From assembly GCA_014898425.1 (NCBI GenBank), contig RCSZ01000010.1:806001-870000 (forward strand): a stretch of 64,000 nucleotides of DNA, read 5' to 3'. The notes under the pieces are model-generated. The model worked only from the letters and a program-made list of their open reading frames with translations, made no database searches and was not told the DNA's origin. The translations under genes were made by a program, and so were the position numbers. The DNA comes from Botryotinia globosa. Lineage: Eukaryota; Ascomycota; Leotiomycetes; Helotiales; Sclerotiniaceae. Shown in pieces: positions 15,483 to 28,440 of this stretch (its first letter is position 1; the number at the start of each line of letters is the position of its first letter).

Positions 15483-15980
15483 AATTAAAGAATATAAGAA
15501 AAAAGTGATTTTTATATATAACTTTAACAAAAATAAAGATTGAGAGGAAATAATAATATTAATAAATAATTTAAAAAAAAATAAAAATCGAAAGGAAATA
15601 ATCTTTATAAATAGTTTTAATAAAAATGAGGATTGAAAGAAGATAGTAATATTAATAGATAGCTTTGAAAGAGATAAGGATTGAGAGGAGGGAATAATAT
15701 TATTGAGTGTTTTTGAAAGAGATAAGAATTAAAAAAAGGGAATAATATTAATGAATATCTCTAAGGGAAATAAGAATCAAAAGAAAGGAATAATATTAAT
15801 AGGTGTTTTTGAAGGAGATAAGAATTGAAAAAAGGGAATAATATTAATAAATAACTCTAAGGGAAATAAGGATTGAGAGAAGGAAATAATATTAATAAAT
15901 AGCTTTAAGGGAAATAAGGATTAAGAGGAAAAAATGATATTCATAAATGATTCTAAAAAATATAAAAATTGAGATAATAA
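15483..15980 (+). repeat. 48-bp tandem array: decayed 16-residue protein repeat
   Basis: About nine consecutive units run from 15,532 (15,532-15,579 is the first clear one), with weaker copies on each side. The period is 48 bp, and one unit is 45 bp, exactly one codon shorter. In the plus-strand frame of 15,532 each unit reads close to DKDREEGIILINSFEG. The recurrent stop is at codon 4, where most copies have TGA or TAA; one copy keeps CGA (Arg) and one has CAA (Gln). That is the pattern of CGA/CAA turned into stops by C-to-T change. The frame stays open for some way downstream. The parent protein is unknown. Confidence 0.7.
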
Positions 15981-18900
15981 TTGGTTTTTTATTACTATAA
16001 ATAATCAGTATAAATATAATTTTAAAAAAAGAAAGGAAAAGTTATTATTTTTTATATATAATATATATAAAAAATCTTTATTAATAAATTTATAATTAAT
16101 ATAAATTTTAGAAAATCTACCTAGCATAATAATATATTTTTTAAATATTCTTCTATCTTTCCTATTACAATAAGAATAAAGCATAATTACTTTATCTTTA
16201 TATTTGTAAGTTAATAAAGTTATTATATAATATACATTATATTGTAAATTGAAATAAATAATGCTTAATTATAAAATGATTTTATACTATATTTTTTTAT
16301 ACTAAAGTTTTTATATCCCAAATAATTTATAGAAAGAAATATATAAAAGCTGATATTATCCTTGTTTTATATATTCTTTAATTTTTCTTTAATAGAAATT
16401 TATTAATCTTTATAAAATAAATAATAAAAGTATATTTGAAAAGTTTATAAAAAACAATAATATATTTTTTAATAATAATAAGATTTTGAAATTATTCTTT
16501 TCAAATTATTAATTCAAATTAAAAGAGTTATATTATATTAAATCATTATATCTAAATTTATAATAGATTCAAGTAATTAATAGATTTATTAATAATACCT
16601 ATACTTTCTACTATAATAAACAATAATATATTATTCAAAGAATAACTAAAATTAAATAAAACTTTTTGATTGCCTTATAAATAAAATAGAATATTATAAT
16701 TATTTTTATTAATATAATTTTTAATATCTAATATTGATATTTCAAGAAAATAATAATCTTTGGAAGAATTATATAATATAATCCAATTGAATTTAAATAA
16801 AATATAAAGATATTAAAAGTATAAGAGAAATATTACTAAATAATTATAATTATAAAAATTATTTCTATCTATATTTAATTTGCTAAAGTTTGATTATTAT
16901 ATTAATTCTTCTTTATTCTATATTCTCAACTATACCTCTATATTTAAATAATCTAAAAATCATATCTATTTTTTCTTATAATATCTCCATCTATAAAAAA
17001 CTAATAAATTACTAGCTTTAATATTAATAAAATAAATACTAGAGAATTCTTATTCAAATATCTTATAATAATATATAATTATTAAAAAGCTAATATCGAA
17101 ATTGATATTAAAAGTGAATATAGCTTTGATATCTTCAATATATATTTTCCCAATTCTAACAACACATTATCAATTATTATTACTTTTATAATATTACAAT
17201 CTATTCTATTAATATTAATCAAATCTTCAATATTATTTATAATCTACAATATATTTCTATTGAATTTAATAATTCTGTATTAATATATTCTTTTATTTTT
17301 AAATTATAATAAAAGCTGAATTCTCTTTTAATAAAAACAATAGATATAAATTTATTAGTTTTATTGCTTTTATATCTTTGATTATACTATATCTTAATTA
17401 CTATATCTCAGTAAAATACAATAAACTATTTGATTAGTATTTAGAATAAAAACAAAAGATTTCTTATTATTTAATAAATTAGTAATATTATAATAAACAA
17501 AAAGAATATATATATAAAAAAAAGGGAAAAAGGAATTGAAATTAAATTATATCGAGTAAAATAATAAATTAAAGGGATAGAAAACCTTAATATATATCAA
17601 CAAAAGATATACAATCTTATTTTTCAAAAAACTGAATAACAATTTACTTTTTTATATAATATAATTAAAATGTTTTGTAATAGTATAGCTTTAAAAGTTT
17701 TTTTATTATTATCTAATAATAATTTATTTAATATCAATAAAAAGATTTTGAAAATGTTTTTTAAAGATAGAAAAAAGATGGGAAGATAATAAAAAGTTTT
17801 AATACAAAAAATAATTATTATAAGATTAAAATATTAAATTTATTTATTAATCAAATAAATTGTTATAAAAAGTATAAAACTTTTATAAAACTTTGAATTT
17901 GATATTTCTATTTCTATTTCTATTTTTATTATTATTATTATAATTATATAATATATATCAAATAATTCAATCCTAATATTCCTTATATATTATTATATTA
18001 TAAAGACTATATATAAACTTATATTTTTTTTGAAAAAATAATGATAAGAGTTTATTATTTGGAATTCTATTTATAATAAATTAATGATAAGTTTTTAAAG
18101 CTCAATAAGAATTATTTTTGATTAATTTATAAAATGTGATTACTAATTTATATTTCGCTATATTAATTTTGTATTGATAATCTTCTAAATCTTGTATATC
18201 TTTTATTTATTACTCAATCTTATGGATTTGAATTTTAATAGTATAGTAATAAAAATCAGATTGTTTGTAATTGATTGTTTTATAATTGAAATAATAATAA
18301 ACTTTTTTGCTAATATGAAGATATATTTGAATCTATTAATTGTATATATTAAGAATTTAATAATTGGGATAATATAAATTCTTTTGTTTAAAAACTTATA
18401 GAAACAAAGTTATAATAGTTTTTGGAATTATAGAATTATTAGAAAAATATTTGTTTGAATAGATAATATTGTATATTAGTTGATAATCAATATTATTGCT
18501 TTATATATTATATAAATATTGTATAATTATTATTTAATATATAAAATCAATATTCAATTTAATATATTAAACAAATAATAAAAAAACTTATTTTTTGTTA
18601 AATATATATTGGAATTATATTATAATATCTTGGTAGAGAGGTTAAGTTTATTATTAGAAATTATATAAAGTCGAGGGATATTAGGTGATATTGTTTTTAT
18701 ATTAAAAGCTTTGAGTGAGTGATTTATATAGTATTTATATAGTTTGTAATAATATTGTAAATTGTTGATATCAAATAGTCTATTTCCTTTTAATTTAGTA
18801 AAAAGAAATTCCGATTTTTTATTTCTTTTTTTCAATTATTATTTTGTTAATCAATTTTTTATAATTTGTAATAAATAAGTTTTGTTATATATTTAATTAT

Positions 18901-19218
18901 TTTATTATTTTATTATTCAAAAAAAAAAGCTTTTCAAATATGATGTTAATTGTTAAATTCCTTTATTTATATTGTTGTAATATTCAAAATAACTTTAATT
19001 ATATAATTAATTAAAAAGAATAAAGGAAATTCGATTTATTGATTATATTACTTCTCATTCTTTATTTATTTCTTTTTATTATATTTTTTATAATTTTTAA
19101 ATTAATAAAATGAATTTCCTATCTTTTTATTTATAGTAGATATTACTCAAGCTTTTGGATTTGATTTTTTGATAATAGTTTTTTTTTTTTTATAAATAGA
19201 TTATTATATTAATGGAAT

Positions 19219-19510
19219 AATTATTGATAATATTTTTAGTATAAAAAGAATTTAAGATATTAAAAATGTTTATAGTGTTGATAAGTTTGTTGAAGTAATA
19301 TTTTTATTTATATTATAAGGAGAGCAATATAATAATAGGGCAATTATTAATAATATTTTTAATATAAAAAAGATTTAAGATATTAATAATAATTATAATA
19401 TTAGTAAAATTATTAGGGTAAGATCCTTGTTTATATTATATAAAAAATATTACAATAATATAAATAATTCTGATAAATTCTTTTTAATATAATAGATATA
19501 AGAAATATTT
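19219..19510 (+). repeat. About 123-bp tandem array: decayed 41-residue repeat
   Basis: Units start at 19,219 and 19,342 (123 bp apart), with a diverged third from about 19,466. In the plus-strand frame of ATT at 19,220 both full units read II(D/N)NIF(S/N)IK(R/K)I then a TAA then DI, and later FLFI or LFIL. The shared stop is at the same codon in both. The length equals 41 codons. Parent gene unknown. Confidence 0.55.
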
Positions 19511-22080
19511 ATAGTTAAATTTGAATTAATTATATTTACTATAATTACTATTAATTCAGAATTATTCCTTATTTCTATAATTGAAATTGAATAATTATTA
19601 TTTGTTATAAAAATAATATTAAAATTATTATTTATTTGTAAAAATACATTAAAATGATTATTAGTATTGAAATCTTATCTAAAAGAATTCTTATTATCAT
19701 TCAAATTATAAAATATTCTAAGATTTGAAATGAATTATTATAATCAAATTTACAATTTCTAAATACAATATATTTATAAAAATTTTTATAAAATATATAA
19801 TACTATATCTTTTCCTTTTATTAAATCTATTAAGTTTTTGAAGCTTTTAATCATTTGTTTTTCTTTAATCTCTCTTATTATATTCTCTTTTTGAAACTAA
19901 TTACTATTATTCTTATAAAATATAATTATATTTAATATCTTTTTATTTCGAAAAAAAGATTGAGAGAATATACTGATAATATTATTATTTATAATTAATA
20001 AACTATTTGTATAATAGATTAGTCTATAATTATATAATATTATTTTATTTAATTCCTATTAGCTAAAAATTTTAGAGTTTATTGAAAACTTCGAATTCTA
20101 TAGATTGGCTTTAACTTTCAAATATATTGATATATATCTATTTATATTTATATTATTTATTGTTATAAATTGATCAATTATATTATTATTTATATATCTT
20201 TTCAATATAAATTAATTATAAAATATAATCAATTTTTATAATATATTGATTAAATATTGAATTATATATTGAATAATATACAAATAATTTATTATAAAAT
20301 AATTTTTGCTAAAAACTTTAGCTTTATTATTCACTTTAAATAATTACTAATATTTTAATAATATTCTATTTCAATTATTATTCAATTATTTTATTAATTA
20401 TTGTTATATAATCCATTGTTTGTATTCATTTATTTTATAAACAAATTGATTCAATTTATATATAAACTTTTTAATCTATTTGTTCATTTGATATTATAAT
20501 ACATTATTATCAATCAATTTCTCTATTTACTACATCAATAATCTAGTTTAATTATAATATAATTTAATTATTGAAATTATCTTCTAATTTACTCATATAT
20601 ATTGAATATCAAAGACTTGAATCTATTTATATATCAATAAATTCACAACTTTTAATTATAAACGAATTTCATTATTTGATATAGAATATTATATTAATAA
20701 AAATAATATTATATCAAATTGTAAATAATTTGAATAAAAAATAAAAAGATAATAATTTGAGATATATAATAATCTATTAAATCTTATTATTAGATTTAAA
20801 TTTTATAATATTCCATTAAATCTTATTATAAAATTTAGAGATATAAGATTATATTAAAGAATAAATAAAAGAATAAAGGAATATCCTATATTATATAAAT
20901 ACTTATATAGAAAAGATTTAGAGATAAAGGAACTGTTTTTAAATAAAATTAGTCTATCCGGAATATAAAGCTTTTCAATTTGAGTTATTTCTATAACAAG
21001 TTTTATAAATCAGAAATATATTTATAATAAAATAATAAATTAAATAAAAAGAATAAATAGAATTAAATCTTATTATAAATGAATTATAATATAATATCAA
21101 TAATAAAAGAATAAATATTACTTATATAATAAATCCATATCTTTATTATCAAAATCATATATAATCTGAATCTACTTTTCCCAAATATCTTCAATCAATT
21201 ACATCGAAAAATAACAAAATCTATATACCTTATTAATCACAAAAAGAATTTAAAAACTTTACAATTTGAATTCTATTTATTAAATAATCTAAACTTTATA
21301 TAATAGAAAAAAACAATAAAAAATAAATATTATTTGAAAGATCTTTAATTATTTAAATTCCTTTTCAATATTATATAAGATATATATAGATTTCACTATT
21401 AATATAAAAAAAGCTTATATTTTCATTTGTTTTTTTCAAATTCTAATAATTGATTTGAAATGAATTTATAATTTATTAAAGAAATTCTTTAAAAAGGTAT
21501 TCAATTTCCATTGCTTTTTTCGATTATATAGAGCTAGATATATATATAGATAATAATTTTATAATATCAGATTGATATCTAGATAGATTATTTCTTTAAA
21601 AGATTCCTTATATTATTTATATAAATTTATACTAAATTTATATTTGTTATAATATAGATATACTTATATATAATCAAAATAATCAATATATTTATATATC
21701 AAGATATTTGAAATTCCGTATTTTGATAGTTTTTATTATTTTGATTCATTTTTATTTTAAATCCCTTTCAAATTCCCTCAAAATTATATACTGATTATAA
21801 TAATTTAGTATTTTTCTTTGGAATATTGTTAAAATTAAATCTATATATAGTTTGTTTTTTTTGATTACTTTTTCAAATAAAGTTTTCAGATTTATTAATT
21901 TTTGAATATTTAATTTTACTTTCTATTCATTAATATTTGAGTATTTTAATTTTTAAATAATATTACTTTATTATTGATTTATTCTTTTTATTTAAAAAAT
22001 CACAAATATAAATATTTTTGTTCAATTATTTAAATCTCTTAGTTATAGTTACTATTAATTATTTATAAAAAAAATAATAC

Positions 22081-22644
22081 AAATCTCAATTTCAAATATA
22101 TCAAACAATTATCAATAATAGTAGCTTCTTTTTACTATTTATCAAAATCCTTAAAATCTTAAAGAGAAATATTAAACTATAATTAATAAACAATTTATAG
22201 AAATAAAAGAAATTCCAGTTTTAATTATATCAAAGAATTAATAATATCAATAATTATTCTTTATTATTTATAAAGATCCTTAAAGTTTTAAAGAAAAAGA
22301 TTAAGTTATATTTAATAAATAATTTGTAAAGATAAAAGAAATTCCAATCTTAATTATATTAAAAAACTATTAATAATAATAATTTCCTTTTATTATTTAT
22401 TAAGATCCCCAAAATCTTAGAAAAAAAGATTAAATTATATTTGAGAAATATTTTAAAAAGATAATAAAAATTCTAATTTTAATTATATTAAAAGATTAAT
22501 AATATTGATCCCTTTCCTTTATTTATTAAGATTTTTATAATTAAAAAAACGAAAATCAGGTTACACTTAATGAATAATTTATAAAAACAAAGGAAATTCT
22601 ATTTCCAATTATATCAAAACTCTAATAAACTTAATTCCTTTCTT
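22081..22644 (+). repeat. 129-bp tandem array: decayed 43-residue repeat
   Basis: Four units start at 22,132, 22,261, 22,390 and 22,519, with a partial unit upstream. The first three are exactly 129 bp and the fourth is 126 bp, so the length change is one codon. In the plus-strand frame of 22,132 every unit reads LLFIKI (or LFIKI) near the start and a KFxFxLYQ block near codon 30. Where one copy has TAA another has CAA or CAG: the LYQ codon is CAA in units 1 and 4 and TAA in units 2 and 3. This is strong evidence for a former coding repeat on this strand. I do not recognise the family. Confidence 0.7.
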
Positions 22645-25600
22645 TTAATTCTTAAAATAATATAATTCCTTAATAAAGGTTTTATAAGTCATTCTAAATA
22701 CAATCAATCAAAGTTTCTATAATTTCGAATATCTTTTTTAAAATTAAATAAATAATATTATTTAATAAAGAATAAATTCATTTTATTGATATTTTGAAAT
22801 ATATTTAAATATATTTTGAAATATTTTATATTAATTAAATAAAAATAATTGATATAACAAAATTGTTGATTATTCAAATAAATATAGAAATCGAAGAATA
22901 TATTGCTTATTTATTCTAATATAATTAATAAAAAAAATTGTATAAGAAATTAGAAATAATAAAAATAGATATAGATAATAAGTATACTTTTTTTATAGTT
23001 TTAATAAAAAAAGGAAAACATTTAAAAAAGGATTTGCTTTTTATAAATAAAAGATTAGTAAAAGCTAAAGATATCCACCTTCAAGTTCTCAAAGTCCTTA
23101 TAAATATTATTTCAAACTGAAATAATAATATTATATTCTATATTAAGTTTATATTATTAATTGATTATATAAATATTAATATTAATATTTATTATATATT
23201 AAATATTATAATAATAAAAAGATTTGAAATATATAATAAAAAAAGTAATAAAAATATTAGTACATTTAATATAATAAATAAAGATATAAAGAAGGTATTA
23301 ATAATAATTAGTTTTAAATAATATAAAATAAATTATATGAAATATTTAATAAATAATATATAATAATAAGAACTTATTATATTATCAAAAAGTATTTTAG
23401 ATATATATAAAAATAATAAAGAGTATATAGTTTATAAATTCTTTGAAGATAATAATCAATATTTAAGCAAATCATTTATTCTATAAATTATTAAAGATAT
23501 ATTATATTATTTACAAAATACTCGAAAAACAATAAAAGCTAATTCTATTATTATTATATACTAGGCATTCTTCACTCTGATTAATATTAGTAATAACAAT
23601 AATAATTTACTTTTATCTATACCTTTGAAAAAGATTATATTATTGAAGAAAATAAAAGCAAAAAGAAATAAATATAATAAAAAAGTTGAGATAAAAAGAA
23701 AGCCAATTATATTAAGAAAAAAACAAAAAACTATTTGATTAATTTTCTTTATTAAAAGAAAAGAAAAGTAATTTAAGGATTTAATAAATATATCTAAAAC
23801 TTTTATTAATTAATAGTTAAAATATAACTTTGTTTAGGTTTTTGATTTTTATAATAAGAACCAAAAAACTAGAAAGAATCAAAAATTTATTTTCTAATAA
23901 ATTATTCTCAAAATGAATAGGATTTTTTATTATTCTTAAATTTATTTTTAATTTTCTTAATTGATTTTAATATCAATAAATTATCTTTTATATTCTATAA
24001 AATTATTTGATAAATTTTAAATTTTTTATTTTAAAAGTTTTTGAGTAATTTGAATATAATTGGAATATTATAAAATTAGATTAAAGTAAAAAAAATATTT
24101 GTTTAATTAAATTTATAATTATATTTAATTATAATTAATAATTATTTAAACTATTGATTATTATATATAATATCTTCAAAAATTATATTTCAAAAACATT
24201 CTACTCTTATCTTTACTTTTAATTTTTTATTTGTATTATTCAAAAAGACTTATTAATTAATATCAATTAAATTTAAGATTATTATTATATAATATATTTT
24301 TATAAATAAAGAAAATATAAATAATATTTTAAATAATATTAAAATAGAATTATAACAAAATATAATAAAAAAACAAATTCAAGATTGAATCAATCAACAA
24401 AAAAAGAATAAATTAAATGATTTATTAAAAACAATCAAATATATTATAATAAATAAATGAGAAATTTAGTTAATATTTTATTAAATAAAATTAGTTTTAT
24501 ATAGAAAAATACTGTTTACAAATAAAAAAGAAAAATAGATTAATAAAGATTAGTTTAAGATTATAATAAAAATCCTTCTCAAATATATAAATTCCAAAAT
24601 TGATATTAAAAATTGAAAATTGATAAACAGATATTTCATTCAATTAAAAAAGTATTAGAATATTTCTCTTTATAATTTTATCAAAAAATAATTATAGAAA
24701 AAAATAAACAAGTTTTTGAAAATAATAATAAATCTATTTTGATATATTTGAAAATAAATATTAAAAAAGATTGAAATAACTTTAAAATCTAATAATTTTA
24801 TAATTATTAATAAGATTCCAAATATAGATTGTATATTGAATTCAAAAATATATATAATTAAAAATATAAAAAAGATTCCTATTGTTTTGAATTCTATATA
24901 CAATTTCAAATATACTACTATTTATTTATAATATAGGAATAGAATTTAATATCTTAAATCTATTCTTATCTTCGAATTGAATCTAGAGATAACTAAGGAT
25001 AATCAATATACTAAGGAAATACAATATAATTCTAACTATATTGTTTATTAGTAAGCTAATTATTTTATTAATAAAAAGATCTTTAAGGATTGATTAGATA
25101 TTCATTAAAACCCTTCGATTACAGTGAATTTTAATAATAGGATGTTATATATATATATATTTAATATTAATCTTATTTATAATATTATATTTATTAGAAA
25201 ATAATTTCATAATTCTAATCATATTAATACTCTAATTCCTATCTTTACTATCTCATCTTTTCAAATCAATAATATTTAATTCTATATTATATTAAAAATA
25301 AATCTTTGTAATCATAAAGAAAAATAGTTCATTATAAATTCAAACTCTTATAAATTCTATTATAACAAATATACTCTTAACAAACAATATATACTCTTAA
25401 TTAAATAATAATTGATTATCTATCAAAAGTTTTATAACGATTATTATAATACCCTAATAGAAATATTTCGAAGATTAGAATATATCCTTAATCTAATTAA
25501 TATTAAAAATAATAAATTGAATATTATTAATTATTTAAATATAAAAAAATATTTAAATATTAATATATTTAACAAGAAATTTGAAGATTTTTTAATAATA

Positions 25601-26159
25601 AATAAAAATAATGAAAAAAAAGAAAAGAAAAAAATATAATAGAAGAATATTGATTTCCTTAATGAAAAGGATAATAAAAAAAGAAAAGTAGATAATGAAA
25701 TTGATAGCTTTGAAAACCCAAATATTATTTGATTATTTAATGAAAATAATAATAAAAGTAATAACAAGATAATAAAACAAAAAGATATATAAAAAAAAGA
25801 TTTAAAAAAGAAAAAAAAAAAGTTTATAATTCAATAAAAAAGAAAGAGAATAGCTAAAGTTTCTTTAATATTTAATTAATGAATTCTATAATTTCCTTTA
25901 TATATTTGAAAGATTAAAAATAAATAAAAAACAAGAAATGTATTCGATTTAGATATTGATATGAATATAAGGATTGAAGTATATATACTTTATAAAATAA
26001 ATATAATATGAATGGAATAGGTTTTGATATATTATTTATCAATTCTATATTTAATAGATAAATATTCTTTTAATAATATTATAAAGATTATCAAGGAAGT
26101 TATTATTATAAATTCTACTATTCTAAATATTAATATTTTATTTATAGTTTTTAAACTAC

Positions 26160-26629
26160 TCTGATATTTATAATCTTTAAATCTTCTATAATATCTATAG
26201 CTTCCAAACTATTTATAATATCTACAATCTCCAAATTTCCTATAATATTTATAACCTTCGAATTTCCTATAACATTTATTATTTCTAAACTTTTTATAAT
26301 ATCTATAACCTTTGAATTGCCCCGATATTTATAGTTTTTGAATTATCTATAATATTTATAATCTCTGAATTGTTTATAATACCCACAGTTTTCAAACTTC
26401 TTATAATACTTACAATCTTCGAACTATTTATAATACTTATAGTTTTCGAACTTCCTATGATATTTATAATCTCTAAACTTCTTATAACATTTATAGCCTT
26501 TGAATTTCTTATAATATTTACAATCTTCGAATTTCCTATAATACTTATAACTTCTAAACTTCTTATAATACTTATAATCTCCGAATTTCCTATAACACTT
26601 ATTATCTTCGAACTGTTTATAATATCTAC
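26160..26629. repeat. 27-bp minisatellite, left part (interrupted by element B)
   Basis: About 17 units of 27 bp, each opening tataatat or tataacat. One unit is 26 bp. The array stops in mid-unit at 26,629, where element B begins, and resumes at 34,655. The length is nine codons and both strands are open in one frame. The minus strand reads YYRKFEGYK-like nonapeptides; the plus strand reads hydrophobic FELxIILTI-like ones. Which strand, if either, was coding is undecided. Confidence 0.85.
26626..26629. other. Target-site duplication CTAC, left copy of element B
   Basis: CTAC lies directly before the TGTGAGCG start of the 5' LTR and recurs directly after the 3' LTR at 34,651-34,654. Removing the element and one CTAC joins tataatatctac to aacctttaaattatt, which is exactly one 27-bp minisatellite unit. 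This confirms both insertion points. Confidence 0.9.
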
Positions 26630-26869
26630 TGTGAGCGAATCTTTGTGCTGGTCACGTGGTCCACTTCTGTAACTAGTATTTATAGCCCTTTTCCTTGTAG
26701 TTTAAAAAGAGCAGTCAATTCCTATCCACTAAACTTCTAGTATGTTTTGTGAAGTGCTATGTAAAGCCTCCCCCTCCTCTCTCTTATCTGAAGCGATATG
26801 TTATGGTGATTTTCCTGTAGTATATATAAAGGACTATTTTATAATCTTATCACTTTTTACTTTTTTATA
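26630..26869 (+). repeat. 5' LTR of element B, RIP-mutated
   Basis: It aligns without gaps to the 3' LTR over 240 bp. The first 40 or so bases are identical. After that I count about 33 differences, all transitions, and in every one this copy has A or T where the 3' LTR has G or C. The downstream bases tggtaattta (26,871 on) are the only candidate for a primer-binding site, itself probably mutated. Confidence 0.92.
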
Positions 26870-28440
26870 TTGGTAATTTATGTAGGGAAGAATGTTGAAA
26901 GATTAGAAAGTTGTATGTAAATTTGAACTTTTGAATTGCTTTAGAAAGCAGAAAGTCATTGGTTTGGAAAAGTTGATAGGAAATAGGGGAACAAGGAACT
27001 ATTTAGTATTGCAGTAAAATCAAAATGATAATGGTTTGATGATGGAAGGAGAGGGGGGAAAAACAAATACCTTATCTTCAAAATCGATTTGTAGTTTTGT
27101 ATGAATCTAAATTGGAGATAAGATTGCTTTTGATTGAATCATTTTTATTTTTTTTGAAAGGTTGTAAGAATAAATCATAAAAATTTCGTTATCTACAGAA
27201 TTTGTAAGAATTTGGATAAAGATTTGATTTTGAAGGAAAAAGTTTTCTTTTATGAAGTGGATTTAAAATTTGTTGGTTAGTATTTATCTTTGTATTTAAG
27301 GTTTGGTAAATATTGAGTTTATTTAGAATTTTCAAGATTATTTTGGTTACATTTATATTTAGGTAGGATTTGAAAATTCTAAGAAACTTAAAAACAATCT
27401 ATATCGAGGTTAGAAGTGCTATGTTGTTTAATTTAATTGAAAGGATTATTTATAAAGATAGTCTTTTTGTTTCTAAAGACAAATTTCTAGATGTATTTCT
27501 GAGAGAAATTTGAAATTCGAATTTCTTAGAACAAATTGCTAATTTATATTTTTGAATTTTTGTGAATAAGTTTGTAGTTATATGAGTTTGAAAAAAAAAA
27601 GTAACTTTATCAAAATTTGACAAAGTTATTAGAAGAAAAGTGAATAGGGTAGCAATCGAGTCTCTATTTATATTACACCGAAAACCTTTTAAATCTCTAT
27701 ACAATCATCCGATTATTGCAACCATCCATTAACAAAAACGAAATCACTTAATATAACAATAAAATCTATATTATATCAATCTCCGACTTCAATAATAAAT
27801 CCAAAATCTAGGATAATCATCCAATTATAGATTCAGAGTTTTCAAGCTTATTAATTAACCTTGATATTTTCAATATAGATAATCTCGAAAAGAATACTTC
27901 TAAATCAAATATTTTTTTTATATCCAATTGAAAAATAAATAAGAGCAAAAAACCCGATAAAAATTTCAACCCAAAACTCTTGGAAGGGAATCTCAATATC
28001 CAGTAATTCGCTGCTTTTCTAGAATACTTTTCAAGAATTCTTATACCTCCAATACTACCTCCTGAAATTATTGATATACCATAATTCAAGAGTTCCAATA
28101 TTACCGAATAATATAAAGGTATAAAACAATTTTAATGAAATTATTATATTCCAAATGAAAATTTCCAAATATAAATCTCTTTATAAATGGATTGTATATT
28201 TTGAAAGGAAATTAAAGTTATAAAGAAATAACAATCTAAAAAATAAAATTGAAAAAAACATTTCAAATCTGCTTTCCTTAAGGAGTATTTCAATAATAAT
28301 ATCCTTTAGAAAATGTATTTTTACAAATATCTACAAAAATTTGTTAAAAAGTATAGATAGGAAGGAGGCATTAGATATGACAATCTTGGTTGTTTTGTTA
28401 GATAATATAATCAAATTGTATAACAATTGATTAAAAATAA
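26870..28440 (+). pseudogene. Element B leader and gag N-terminal relic
   Basis: AT-rich and full of stops. A motif tatgtagggaagaatg at 26,880-26,895 resembles the polypurine tract at the other end of the element apart from G/A changes, and contains an ATG. Minus-strand open frames at 27,450-28,098 are shadows with no motifs. By position this should be the untranslated leader and the first part of gag, but I can show no protein match here. Confidence 0.45.

Larger units (their letters stand above)
14329..26159. other. AT-rich RIP-type DNA with several decayed tandem arrays
   Basis: This is the same extreme base composition as the left end, with no intact gene. Open frames of 60-100 codons occur by chance and have no recognisable motifs. 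Three coding-type tandem arrays stand out (48 bp near 15.5 kb, 123 bp near 19.2 kb, 129 bp near 22.1 kb). A lysine-rich open stretch near 22,938-23,120 and its surroundings may be the relic of another element, but I cannot name it. Boundaries between individual old insertions are not visible. Confidence 0.8.

Noticed and set aside
26370..26672. 100-codon hydrophobic frame
   Set aside because: It is the plus-strand reading of the 27-bp minisatellite running into the LTR, not a gene.
27450..28098. Minus-strand frames of 84 and 93 codons in element B
   Set aside because: They lie antisense to the gag region of a plus-strand retroelement and show no family features.
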